Below, piece after piece: positions 44,089 to 57,800 of a DNA stretch of 64,000 nt. Origin of the DNA: Pardosa pseudoannulata (lineage: Eukaryota; Arthropoda; Arachnida; Araneae; Lycosidae); the NCBI GenBank assembly GCA_032207245.1, contig CM063498.1, positions 56,600,454-56,664,453 of the forward strand, read 5' to 3'. The notes below the pieces were generated by a model that made no database searches, was not told where the DNA came from, and saw only the letters and a list, made by a program, of their open reading frames with translations. A program made the position numbers and the translations under genes. The number at the start of each line of letters is the position of its first letter. Positions within the stretch are counted from its first letter, which is position 1.

Positions 44089-47000
44089 TTTGTTTAGATA
44101 CAAGGAATACCCTAAGTTAAAAAAAAAATGTTCATAGTTATCCTAAACCAGCTGAAAAAGGTTTAAATTATTGAGGATTTGAGTGTAATTTGAAAAATGT
44201 GTTCTTTTTATTCAATACTAGATTTTAGTTCATAGAACAATAAAAAAAATATGGAATCAAGTGCAAGTTTTCTAGAGCATTAAAATAAGGTTTTACCATC
44301 TTATCAATTAATAGCTATTTAGCAAATGAAGCACTTTACAAGCATAAATATATAATATAAATTTGCATTTTTATTTCTTTCCTTGCCATCCATTTTAATT
44401 TTTGTTAACAAAATATGTAACTTAAGTCATTTTAATTTTGTAAAAATGTGATTATTTGGACAATTAAGATACTTTCCAACACTCTACATCAATAATATTA
44501 TCTTTGTTGGACATTTTTGTTTACTTATAGTAATAATCCAAAGCCACTATGAAGCAGAACCAAAATCTGGTTATTAAAACTACTTAAACTAAACAAAACA
44601 AAATGTAGAGTTCAATAATTTTTGTTTTTAATTTTTAAATAAAAGTTTGTTCTTGGGAATGCCTAAATTTTGTCTGAATTCCCTATAATACTTTTTTGTG
44701 TAAAATAAAAAGATGTTCATTAAAAATAACTAAATTATTTATTTTAATAATTTACTTGACTTCAAACTTAGTAATCTCTGAACTTTTATTTACTTTTTAG
44801 TGTTGGATAAATGATACAACTACAATGGAAAGAATATACCATGGTCTTAAAAACACTTATGATTCTGAAAGTACAAGTACTCCAGAATTGAGTAGTATGG
44901 AAGATGAAAATGAATATTTACTAGCTGAACAATTACAGTCCTTAAAAATTAAGCTCCTAATATATTTAGAAAATACACACTTTTTCATTAATAAATATGC
45001 TGAATTTGAGGAGATATCAGTGACTTTGTTGCAAAGTTATGAAATTATACAATCTCGTCTAGATAAAATCAATGAAAGCAATATGACGAATAATCGCTAT
45101 GCACTAATCAACAATTTGGATGAAATTAGAGTGAGTATACAATTTCTTCTGTGTAAAATTTTGTTAGCAATTTTTTTTACGTTAGTGATTGTATGTTATC
45201 TTTTGTTCATTTTTATGTAACTTTAGTGCTTATATTTGGTATAATTTACAAAGAAATGTTTTATTTATTTTCCTGTGTTTATATTTTTTTTCTTTGCTAA
45301 AGAGTTATAAATACATTATTCCAATTTTGTACAATTTGGCCATGCGTTGTAATATGAACTGTGGCAAGGCATAGAAAGATGCATAAGCATTTATGAAAAG
45401 AACTGGATAATGGCTGAAATGGTAGAGCACTGCCTTTCTGTGCCAGAGCTCACAAGTTTAAATCTCACTGCTCTAAAGGGGTTTTAGAGTCATCCAAATT
45501 TGGCATTAAGCAACAGGTCCTTATGTAACCTAAAATTAAGGAATTACAGTCTAATTAGCCTTGTATAGCAATAACTTGACTCAAGCTTTTTAAATTTACT
45601 TTTAACCTACATTTGTAAAAGGATTTGTTCTTTACCATTACATCTGAAAACTTTAACTAATTCTAGCATTTTATCTTGAGAGCAACAATCTCTTTCTGTT
45701 GGTATTCGTTAGAACTAATAATCAATAATCATAGTTACAAACTATGGTAGCTATGCAAGTACTATTTTTGCCACTATGCTCTATATAAGTATATTATATT
45801 ATTTGACCTGTATAAATTTTACTGATTTTACTCCTTTTTATTTTGTAAGATTGCATGTTTAGATGTAATTTTGAACTTCCTTGATCAAAATATAAGAAAT
45901 AAATCTCAAACCAATAGAAATAAGAAATGTGAATATTCAATATAAGAATTGCATAGTATTTCTATTTAAAACATCCTTGGTTTACAAATTTACTCAGTTA
46001 TCTTTGAGATCCAACACTCTTTATGTTTTATGCCATATGTGCTGATAAGAGAGAAATTAAATCCAACCTTGAAGATTTTTTTAAACTTAATTCAAATTTT
46101 GTGTCAACACAATATTAAGATTCCTATATAAATAAGCCTACAAGCATCCTTTCTGTCTAAATATTCATTTTGTGTGTTTGGCTTGCAAAAGTTTCATAAA
46201 TGACATGTTGGTAGATATACTAGGCAATGCTAGAGAAATCCACTGGATTGTTAAGCAACACATTGATCCTCTAAATGTAACAAATCAGAAGTAATTTTGC
46301 TTCTGCATTAAATTTTTAAATTATTATATAACTATGTATAAGTCAATAAATTATATGCTCATATTCATTATGTTAGTTATTATGATTACATACATGGTTT
46401 CCGCGCACCTGGAAAGTCATGGAAAATCATGGATTTAGACAATGGATTAATTTTGTCATGAAAAGTCTTGACTTTTCAAGTAAAATGAGTAAAAGTCATG
46501 GATCTGCTAAACTACCTATTAAAAAAAATGCATTGAATTGTTTAATTCTATTTTTACTTGCCATTTGGCTGAAGTTACTGAGTTTGGTACTTATATATTA
46601 TCTATTGACCATATTGCCAAGTAAAATTTGTTCACCAAGGAAATTCAAAGCAAGAAAGCTTAATGAGTGGGTAAATGTATATTATTCTGGTTTTTTCTTA
46701 AATTGTAGATTAAAATTTTATTTATATAATAATTATTTTTTAATAAAAATTAGTTAAGATTTTTGCACAAAATATAAGTTTATCTCTAGGGATATTGTAT
46801 ATAAATGTTATAGGGTTATATTTGTCTATTATTCATGGTCACCTGGATAATACCAAAGTACCCTGAATTCAAATAGGAAACATTTTGATTGAAAAATTGC
46901 TATATGATTAAACTTATGTATGTAGATACAACAATTTATTTTTATGTATGTGAGTTTATTAACACTTATAAAGTAAATTTATAGTTTTTTATGATAAAAT

Positions 47001-48764
47001 TCCTGTAATTTCTCTAAAAGCATATATTTTATTTGTATGTACATCAGAAGTTTTATTCATATATACTTTAACGAAAGCTTTTTAAAGTCGTGGAAAATGA
47101 TCTGCTAAATCAGAGAAAGTCATGAAAAGTCATGGATTTGAAACATTTTATTTTGGCAGATACCCTTTAGATATACTAGGCAATGCTACAGAAATCCATT
47201 GGATTGTTAAACAACACATTGATCCTCTAAATGTAACAAATCTGAAGTAGTTTTGCTTCTGCATTAAATTTTTAAATTATTATATAATTATGTATAAGTC
47301 AATAAATTATATGCTCATATTCATTATGTTAGTTATGATTACACAGTTATAAACAATTTGAGGTAAAGCATTGAAAAAATTGTATCAGTGCATTAAGTAC
47401 ACCACCTACATAAATTTCAAGTAAACTTTTTCTAATTACTGTTGTTGTTTATAAAATCTTGATTTGAGAAATTAAATATGAAAATAGTACAAAAATAATC
47501 AATCCTAAACATAGTGAACCATTGTTTCTTATTTTTTTCATATTCTTCATCAAATTGTTATCAAGTGTTTTATGTGCAATTATTAGTGTTATAATTATGT
47601 TGTAATATTATGTATGCTAGATATTATAGAGAAAAATGTGAGCTTGAGAAAAAAATCTTTTTAAAAGGGATCAATGTAGGGAAAAGGTTGGAAATCTTGA
47701 GTTATCATGTGTTTGGAATATTCATATTTAGATAATTTTTCCTCTGTTTCAGAAATATAAAATGGAACTAAAGGAAGGTGAAGATAAATTTCAAAATTTA
47801 ATGAAGATGGTTCCTGTAATTTGTGATAAAACTCATAGTGAAGGCATAAAAAATAATATATTATGTAAATATAACATATTAAACCAATACTACCTTTGTT
47901 TACAATCAAGCATTGAAACTGCAGAGGCTCTTTCTGAAAATAACATCAAACTGTGGAACAACTATCATGAAGATTTAGAACTTTGTTATCAATATCTTAC
48001 TGAACAAGAGACAGCAATATCAATGTATAATGGCTCTATTTTGAATTTGCCACACCTTCTACAGACTATCCCTAAACTTGAGGTATGTATGTCTTATAGT
48101 AAAATTATAAAAGCGAAACCAATGTGAATAGAAATTAAGTACAAAATATAAAGTTAGATTTTCTGGAGTTTAAAAATGATTTATATATATATTACCATTC
48201 TGGCTTTAGCTTACTCCTTCTTAATACTTTTAGTTAAAGTTTTATGTAATTATTATCTTAATGATAGAAATCTTGCCAACAGACTGCATTATCTTCATAT
48301 TATTTCAACATTTGTGGTATGTAATCTTTTAAATCTCATAACTGCTTATCGGGCAGTTGGCTGATTTTCTATGATTTAAGTGGCAGAGACAGCAGAATTT
48401 CTATGGTGAGAACCTGAATATGCAAAGGGAAGTTCAAAACTTATTCAAAGGGTTGGGGAGAGATTCGAAAAAGCCTTGAAAGTTTTTGTTTGGTTGGCAT
48501 TCAAATGGTTAAAGTATTTGCACACTCTCTCCTAGTTAGACTGTTTTACCTTTTCCTGACTCCACACTTAAGTAACAATTTGATTGGGGCTATAAAAAGC
48601 TGTTTGCTGTTAATTTTTATTATATTTTGAAATAAAGATTTTATTGAGTCTAATACATATGTAATAGTTTAAAAAAATATGTGATCAAAATTCAAGTGCT
48701 TTACTTTTTTATTTTATTTTTTCAGTAAATAAATTTTAAATTCTCAAAATTACCTTTAAATGTG

Positions 48765-48823
<59 letters not shown>

Positions 48824-51800
48824 CCCATTTATTGTGCAACATATATAGAAGTTAAACATAATTAAAATCTTACCAGATATTTATTATGAACTATAGTAAA
48901 ATGTGGATTTTTTATGGATTTTAGACTGCATTCCAACAGTTTGAAAATAACAAGGTACTAAACAATGTCATGCAAAGCAGTGATGCAGTAAGAGAATGTT
49001 CTAATGCTGGAATTCAGCTTGAACTTGAATCAGACAGAGATGTACTGCAGATTAAGTAAGTTTTTACTCAGTTCTTTTTTCTTTAATAAAATTATTAATT
49101 AATAAAATCTCCGATTTAGCATTTAAGCTATGATGAGAAAATGTGTCATCAAATAATTTCTCCTTTAAAAATTTCAATTTATTTGAGAAAGAAAGTAGTA
49201 AAATTTTCATTTAAACTTATAACAAATTTTAACATTATATGCTAATATATGTTAAAGTATTACCCTACGTTAATCATATCGTATTGAATTATTTTGTAGT
49301 AAAAGATAGTGCATTAGCAGTAACAATATTAAAACTAATAATTTTTTTAGATGGAATTCCTTGAAAAGTAATTTCACCAGTTTGATTGAAAATGAAAAGG
49401 TTCTTGAAAAGGAATGGATTACTTATACAGAAACCTTTGATTCTCTGATGGAATGGATATCAAGTATGCAAAATTATGTGATGAATATTCATCTGAATAC
49501 ACTGTGTACATCCACTGAGTATGAAGTAAGTCTTTAATTTTCCATAAAGGTACTTTTATTGTCAGCTTAACCTATTCTAAAATAAAAGTTATTTCCCATC
49601 TTATCGATTTGTTCCATAAATATCTTGATTGTATATAAATTTATAATACTGCCTAGATAACTAACCTGCAATGTGTCACAAAACAAGAAAAGAATTTAAT
49701 GCTTTACTATATAGCCACTGAGAAATTCATTGTTATAATCATTTTGTCCAGCTTTTTCTCTATATGCTTCAAAATGGAAGAATTTATTTACTGTAGACTT
49801 TGCATTTAGCATGTGAGGCATGTTTGTTTCTATGCTTTACTCAGTGATAAAAAAGTAAATTTTATTGCAGAATGCATTTCTTTTTTATTATGAAACAGTC
49901 AAGGAATTTTACCATGTTAAAAAAAAAATGTGTTCTACTTTCAGTAGTTTTTCAAAAGAAGTTAAGATTTTATTTAGTAGTTTCTCTTTCCAAAGAGAAA
50001 AGAAAACATGTTTTTTATGACTTTGTATAGTTGTTTATCTCTTACAAATTTAAAACTAAGCATTTTTTAAATATAGAATCAAATGTGGTGAAATCACCAG
50101 CTCTGCAAATTTATTAAAATCATAAGTACTTTTTTTTCTTTAAATTTATATTGCATTTTACTAACAGATCTTTAAAATTTTGTTTTTGAATATTTTTTTC
50201 ACTTTGTTATTGAAACATATTTAATTGTAGGGACTGTTTGGTCTATACCAGCAGTCGTCAAATTTTAGAACTTCAAGACCTACTACATATTTAATTTTTA
50301 TTTTGCATACCCCTAATTATATAAATTTTAAAATTTAAAAAAAGATTATTTTTATAGAATAATAATCAGAAACTTTTATTTTATTAATACAAAATGCATA
50401 TATTAAAGGTAAAAAAGTTATATCATAATTTAAAAAAAACTTTCATTAATCAGCTCACCAAGTATTACTATTTTCATTAGTTACTTTGTCTTTATTTTTC
50501 TAAAGAAAAAATTAATACCTACTTATGCTTTCTCACTCATTATGGGGGTTTTATATATTTGAGTCTGGAAAAGGAGAAAAATAATTAGTAGGTTTGAAAT
50601 CCAATTTTAGGTACCATTTATTTGCAAAGTAAATAGGGCCTAAGATTTAAAAGAAAAAAATAAAAGGCATAATTCATTATGAGTTCTGTTAGTTTTCATT
50701 TTTTAGTCTGAATGTTAATGAAACCGTCTTAGTTGTGTTGCAACTTACAATAAATAATTCGTTAATTTTTCTGCCAACCATCAAAAATTTTTCATGGACC
50801 ACCATTTAACTACTGCTGGTTTATATACTACAAAGGTCACATTTGATGCCATTTTCTCAAATTTCATGAACTCTTGTGATATATTCTTAGTGACAGTTTT
50901 ATAACTGTCTCCACCTTTATAAAGGGTATGTTATACTTCTAATAAATTTTATTATTTATTTGTTTAAATAATTAGTTAAATAAGCATGTGAGGAGCCAGA
51001 AAAACATTTTCATAAAATTACAGAATATTTGGTTTATATATTTTTAGGTATGTTTAGAAGAATTGTCAAAAAAGAAATTAGAACTGTTGTCTTTAAAAGA
51101 AACTGGAGAGCATTTATGCTGTAGTCAACACTTGCATGAATTGGCAAAGAAAAACATAGAAATGTCATTTTATTCAATCTGTGTATCTATGCAATCCCTT
51201 GAAAAAGCTATGCTACACTGTCAAGAAGTTGTACTTGATTGTTTTGAAGATAAACAGTCCAAAGAAAAGCAGATACAAGATATTCAAGCATTTCTGGATA
51301 ATTTGAACATGGTAAATATGTACATATGTAAAATCCTTTGTATTATATCTGTTCTCTATGCATTCCAAAATGGCTTCGAAATTTTGCAAGGAGATTTACT
51401 TAAATCTTGAGAAGGCTTTTGGCAGGTCAAATTGATTGTAATGGATTGTAACAGGGATAGAATTTTTTTTGCCCCTGATCAGGCCTGGCAATTATTTAGA
51501 AATGCACCATTGAATATATCTTTCTTTTTATAATGTGCGAAAATCATTAAAAATTTTAAATAATTTAATTCATCTGTTAATGCTTAAAATGTATTGTCGA
51601 GAATTAAGTTTTTTGACTGGATTTTGACTTTAGTTATATAATTTTATCTATTTTTATTTGGTTTTTTTCTTTCTTTTTAATTTTATTATCAGCAGTTTAT
51701 CCTATACCAATCGTTTTATTAGGAGTAAAAAATATATTTAATTGTTTATTTCAGCAAGATTTTGTTGGATAGATTTTAAGATCATGTGGTGATAAGTCAT

Positions 51801-54800
51801 ATTGTGCTTGTCAAATAGCTTTTAAATTTAATTTTCACATTTCAGTCTTTTTATTATTAGTTCAGTTTTATAACATACTTATAATTTATAAATTTCAGAC
51901 TTTGTATGATGCTGTGCCATCTGAGAAGCAAGAACTTGAAGAATATTGTGCAAATATAGAAGTAAGTTTTTTAGTAATATGCACAAATGTTCTTAGAAAG
52001 AGCTTTTATAGTTTGTAATTAAAACAACAACATGTAATGAATTTTTTCCACAAAGTTTAAACATGATGAAGGAAATTAAGTTTGTGCTGTTAGTTAAATT
52101 TCTATTATATTTCCTTACTTTTTTTCTTAAATTAGGCATATTTTTGTGGTTGTGTTAGATATAGAAATTAATTTTTGTTGTACTTAACATACATACATCT
52201 GCTTTAGAACATGTAGAAGCATAAAAAGAATCATATTAGTTAATAATATAGGAATCTCTTTTTTTAATTAACCTTTCAAATGTTGTGCTGTAATTGAAGA
52301 TAAAGAAGTAATATTTATACATTAAAAATGCATATAAAGATAATGAAGAGAACTATAAAAAATTTTAAAAATTCATTAGTGATTTTTGACATGTTCCCGT
52401 GTTTGAACATTGGTCTATAACAATATACTTTTTAACTTTTTATATTACAGTACATTAATAAGAAAATATAGAAAAAAAGGAAAGCAGTCAGTTTTTATAT
52501 ACTAATTTTAAATGGTTCTGGATAAAATTTTAAAATTTATTAGGAAAAGGATACTAGTTAGACTTATTTTATTGACAAAATATTTTATATATATTTTTTT
52601 TTAATCTTTAAAACAGTTGGAATAACAAAATAGAAAAGTAGATATAATTATATGTTAAGTTTATAAAAAATAATTCACATTACTCTGTGATAAATAATAC
52701 ATTAGTATATTGACTGATACATAAGAAAACAAAACAACATTTGTATTACCTGTTTTGCTAAATACTTTTTTTTTTACATTCAAATGGAATTTATTGTTTG
52801 TAGTACTTAGACATTTTTTGTATAATTGAATCTGATTGTGCTCTTACTATTTTTTAGGGAATTTTTAATGCAATGTGAAAGATACTAAACAGATAATTTT
52901 TATGAATTTTACTAAAGAATTTATTTCTAGAATGTAATATATCAAAATATCGAGTATGCTTTTTGTTAGTTAAAAATTATTACAACACAATTTTTATGAA
53001 ACGTTATGTGTAATTGAATTTTGAATTTATTTTCCCATATGGGAACATTTGCATGCTAAAGGTTAAATTAACTATGGCTGTCCATTTTAATATATTTCAA
53101 GCTAATTAAAATCTATCAGGAAGTAAAAGTATACAAATTGTCTCTTAAAATGATTTAAATAATAGTATCTATCATACATTTGTCAGTGAATTCTATGTGT
53201 AATTAAATGTTTAAACTGGAGATTTTTGTATGAATACTATAGTAAAAAACATGTTTTGATTTATAAGTTTATTAGTTGTTACTAAATAAATATTTTGTCT
53301 TTTCTATAGGAAACTCTACTGAAAATTTCTCAACATTATGCTGATTTATTACACATGAAAGAAAATTTCATATTTCAAGAACTTTCTGATTTTACTATAA
53401 TTAAGGACATAACTCTTAATCTTTCAAGAATCCAAGATATAACTTCAAGATTATGTTCATACTACTTAAAATTAACAGAAGTTATTGCAAAAAATAATAC
53501 TTTCATTGAGAACTGCAATCTTCTTCTGCAACTTCTGGAAAAATTTAAAAGAATACATGCCATGAAAGTATCTTCTGATTACTGGAGTCTTATGATTTAC
53601 TTCTTGAAAGCTCAGGTATGCACCTTTTATTTATTTGCAGTACTTATTGTATCATACTATTTATGCCTTATGTTTCATTAATCTCATCGAAAAATTCAGA
53701 GGGACCAGCCAATTGGAATTATCAGATAATTTGGAGAGATTGTTAAAAGTCATGGAAATTTATCCCCAGAAAGGTAAGAATTAAGCTAAATTATCTCTTT
53801 AGCTTAATTCTTACTTCATGCAAATTACTGTGTGGGTGAAAAAGGGGTATGAAGAAAAAGGCAGGAAAAATTTTTTATTTATAAAACTTGAAAAATTTAG
53901 GGAAAACCAGGCAGCAGAAGTGATAGCCACCCTGTAGTTGTCTAATAGCTGAAAAAAGTTGACCATCCTCTGTAAACCATTATTTGATTTAAATTGAAAA
54001 GGAGAATGTAAATGAACAGCCGTAATGCTAAATTAATTAAATCAGTCCATTACAAAAGGGGCTGTAATTTAGCAAAAAATAGAATGTTTTTTCTCCACTT
54101 CCTCTCCTGTCAAATTATTAATACTTTTTAAGTAATAAAAATTTATTAATTTTTCAAGATCAAATGTGGTTAAATGTAATATGTCACTACAGAAAATTAT
54201 CTTTCTTGTAAATTTTCATTTGTTAAAATTGCTTGGGTATTAGAGCTGCAAAAAGATCTGTAGTACAGAAAATAATATACATGATTTGCAATTAATGAAA
54301 AAAATTCGTTATTGCTATACAAGTTAGGAGGATCACATGATTATCATACTAGCTCTCACTGGTAGGTATAACTATGTTTTAAGGTAGAAACCATATTTTA
54401 TAAAATGTTTTAATTCACAAACAGGGAAAAAAAAATTCTTCAAAAAAAATTTTTATTTACATTTTTCTATTTAGCAAACACAAATTTGGACAAAAATTCT
54501 TATTTTTTTATTATTAAGCATAAATAGGCTTAGCAAATAGCATAAATAGTTTATAAATAATTTTCATCAAGAAAGAGCTAAAGATTACTTCAATTCTTTT
54601 TGTAAAAAATGAGTTTATAATACCATCTTTTGTTATATTTCATTGAGTACAACTTTTATAATTCTGTTGATTAACATAAAGCTCTGATGTTAAACTATAA
54701 AAAGATAACTATTTAAAAAAAAAAAAAGTAACTGGATGAAGAGCATCTTCAATGTTAACATACAATTTAACATAAATTTATCTCAAATTTGATATTACTC

Positions 54801-57800
54801 AGAATTTAATAGCAATTTCAAAGGGAATTATAATTGAATTTCCATTTTAAAAATGTCACATTTCACATATGAATTTGAATAAAACTTTCCACATATGTAT
54901 AAAGTTTTTATTATATTGAGAAAATGTAAGTTTGACAAATTCTTATAATTTATCAAATTACTTATATTTTTAATTTATTATATTTTATCGTAGTATGTTT
55001 CTAAAACTCACTTTCTTCTTTTATTAAAGTCCAACTTATCAAGGGTTTTCATCCAAAACCTAAGATTTTAATGATTTTCTTTATGATAGTTATTTTATTG
55101 TTTTTCACCAAAAACTCAAATCTTTTTTAAAAAAACATTTAAATTTTTGATTTCTATGTAGTTTTTTTTTATGTAAATTGTTCAATTTCTCAATAAAATA
55201 TCTTAAATTCAGTGTATAACTTTTTTTGTGTTATTATTGATTTGGACTCTTTTTTTTTATCTACAGATAATGGAAATTTTTATCAACAGTCACCAAATCG
55301 TTTTGATGGAAGTCATCAATTCTGATGGCCTGAACTCAAGTTTTAATAGTCAATTTGGTACTCAGAATCTTTACAGCTCTCTATGTGAATTCATGAATGA
55401 ATGGGATTCACTTGAAACAGCTTACAGATGTAAAATGACTCTTGTCAAAGGGCAAATTTATCTTTGGCAGAAGTATTTATATCACTTTTATAAAGTGAGT
55501 TCTTCATTAAAGCTGATTCGTAGTCAGATTGCAGAAAGAATGTTGATGTCCAGTATCTATGATATAAATGAAGAGTTGTCTTGGATACAAGTATGTTAAC
55601 CCTTTTTTTTCGGCATATGCACTTAATTGCTGTCTTCTGATATAAAAAAAATGTAATTAAAATACAAAAGTTTTTGGAACAAATGTAGTATAGTTCCTAC
55701 TTGGCAATGTTTTTTTGACACTGATAACAAAAATTGCTAATTTATAATCAAAAATTACAAAACACAAAAATGATCAAGAAATGCTAAAGAATAAATTAAC
55801 TTTACAAAAATTTTAAACTGAAAAAAAAATACAAAAATTTAAAAAATAAATTTATGATCAGTCTTACCTGTGTAATAATGTTGGTAAAATTTTGAAAGTG
55901 CGCCAAAAAAACCTTTACTATGTCTGTTCAAATTTTGCGTTGTACTGTATTCTTCAGAATGTCATTTTAAGATTTATTCCTAAAAGTCTAAATATATATT
56001 TATAGGGACAGAAGTATTTTTTCTTATGTTTTATCAAAATCATTATGGAAACAAAGTGTCAAGTATTCTATATTTAAATATTTGATATATTAGAAAATAT
56101 AAGTTTTTAAAATGATGTATGTGAAAAGTTTTCTTTGTAAGTAATTCAAATGCATTTTTTTAAGACCTCATAACTTTTTTGTTATGAGGTCTGAAAGAAA
56201 ATGCTTTTGAATTACTTAAATATAATGTTTCCTCCTAATATATACCAAGCCATTATAGAGAAATTTTTGGTAATTCAAGTGATATAATTTGTTATTAAAC
56301 AAAGTGTTTGCTTTTTAAAAATTTTAAAATAAAATAAAAGTTTGACTGTTTTATTTTTAATAATCTGGCTATTTATTCATTTGCAAACAGTAATTTATTT
56401 TCATTATACTTCTTCATGCACTCTAAATTTTCCATCAAAATTTATGTGGCACATGTCAGTTTTGTTTTTAGGTAACATTTATTAGTATTAACTCAAAAAG
56501 TCTTAAATATTTGATCAAAAATATTTTTAGTTACTTTATAAAAGTCATTATTTATCTCTGATCCTCAAGCCCTTATTTATATTGTTTAACAGGAAGTGCA
56601 TTCTCAATTGGTTAATGATCTGAGTGAAATCAGCCTGATTAAAAGTGCTGCTGAGGAATTGCTTGACAACCTTCAAGATCCTAAAATGAAAGAAATTGTA
56701 AGAACCCAAGTTTCTAATATCCAGCATCAAATTGAAATTGAGATTGAAAGTTTGCTGACCAGGAAAATGGAATTAGAAGAAATGAACCAAGCTTATAAAA
56801 ATTTAACCTCAGATTTAGAAATCAGCCAAGAAAAATTATCTTCGGTTCAGCTATTTGTAACTCAAGACATTCCATCCTCTTTTAAGGAATTGAAAAAGGA
56901 ACTCAATGAAGCTGAAGTATGTTTAATCTCATTTTTCCTAGTAAAGTCATATTTAATTTTAAAGTTATTTTTAAAGTCATATTTAGTTCTAAAATTTAGC
57001 ATTTGTAATATTTTAAAATTTCTATGCTGAAGTGTTTGTTTCTTCCTTCAAATAATAAAGAACTTTAACTATTAAAGAAAAGAAAAAAGCAAATAGAAAT
57101 ATGCCAAAAAAATTTAGATAAAATTGAGTTACTATACTAAACCTAGTCAAAAAGCAGCTAAACATGTATTTAAAACATATTGTAAACACTATCACAGAAC
57201 TTAAGTAATTTAAAAGATTATAATAATTTTAGCATATTATTAAAAATATATATTCAATGGACCCAGCCAATTTGTGTAACAAACAAGCATATATACAAAG
57301 GAATATTAATAGTTTAGAAATTTTCAGAAGGAACTACAACTTATAATTCATCAATAGCTGCATGCTTTTCTAATAGCAGCATTTGCCCACAGTTAGAATA
57401 TACTGTTATATGGTGTATTTATTTTATGTCAGTAGGAATATTCAACATTTATACTTATTAACTGAAAAATTTATAATTTTATGAGTCAAAGAGGGTTTAA
57501 AGAAATGTGTATAAATATCATTTCCATTTGAAAATTGTAATATTCTATATTCATTTCTATATTGCAGGTGAAGAAAGTTTCAAATAATGAAGTGGTTGAA
57601 ATTCTAGGCAATATGAAAGTTGATAAGTTGAAGAATGAACGAACAAATATTCAAAAGAAAATAGAAGAACAAAAATCAGCTCAGTGTAATTTGGGTAATT
57701 TAATGCAATTTGGATTGGATCAGAGAATTTCTCTTGTTTGTGGAAATTTGGACAAACTACCTGCATTTGATAAAAAATATATGTACTTAATCAAATGGTG

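Larger units (their letters stand above)
45131..47752. other. Intron with SINE-like copy, transposon copy C and flanking duplication
   Basis: 2,622 bp; holds a SINE-like copy (about 45402-45545), a 180-bp direct duplication and transposon copy C between its two arms. The rest is AT-rich. Confidence 0.8.
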
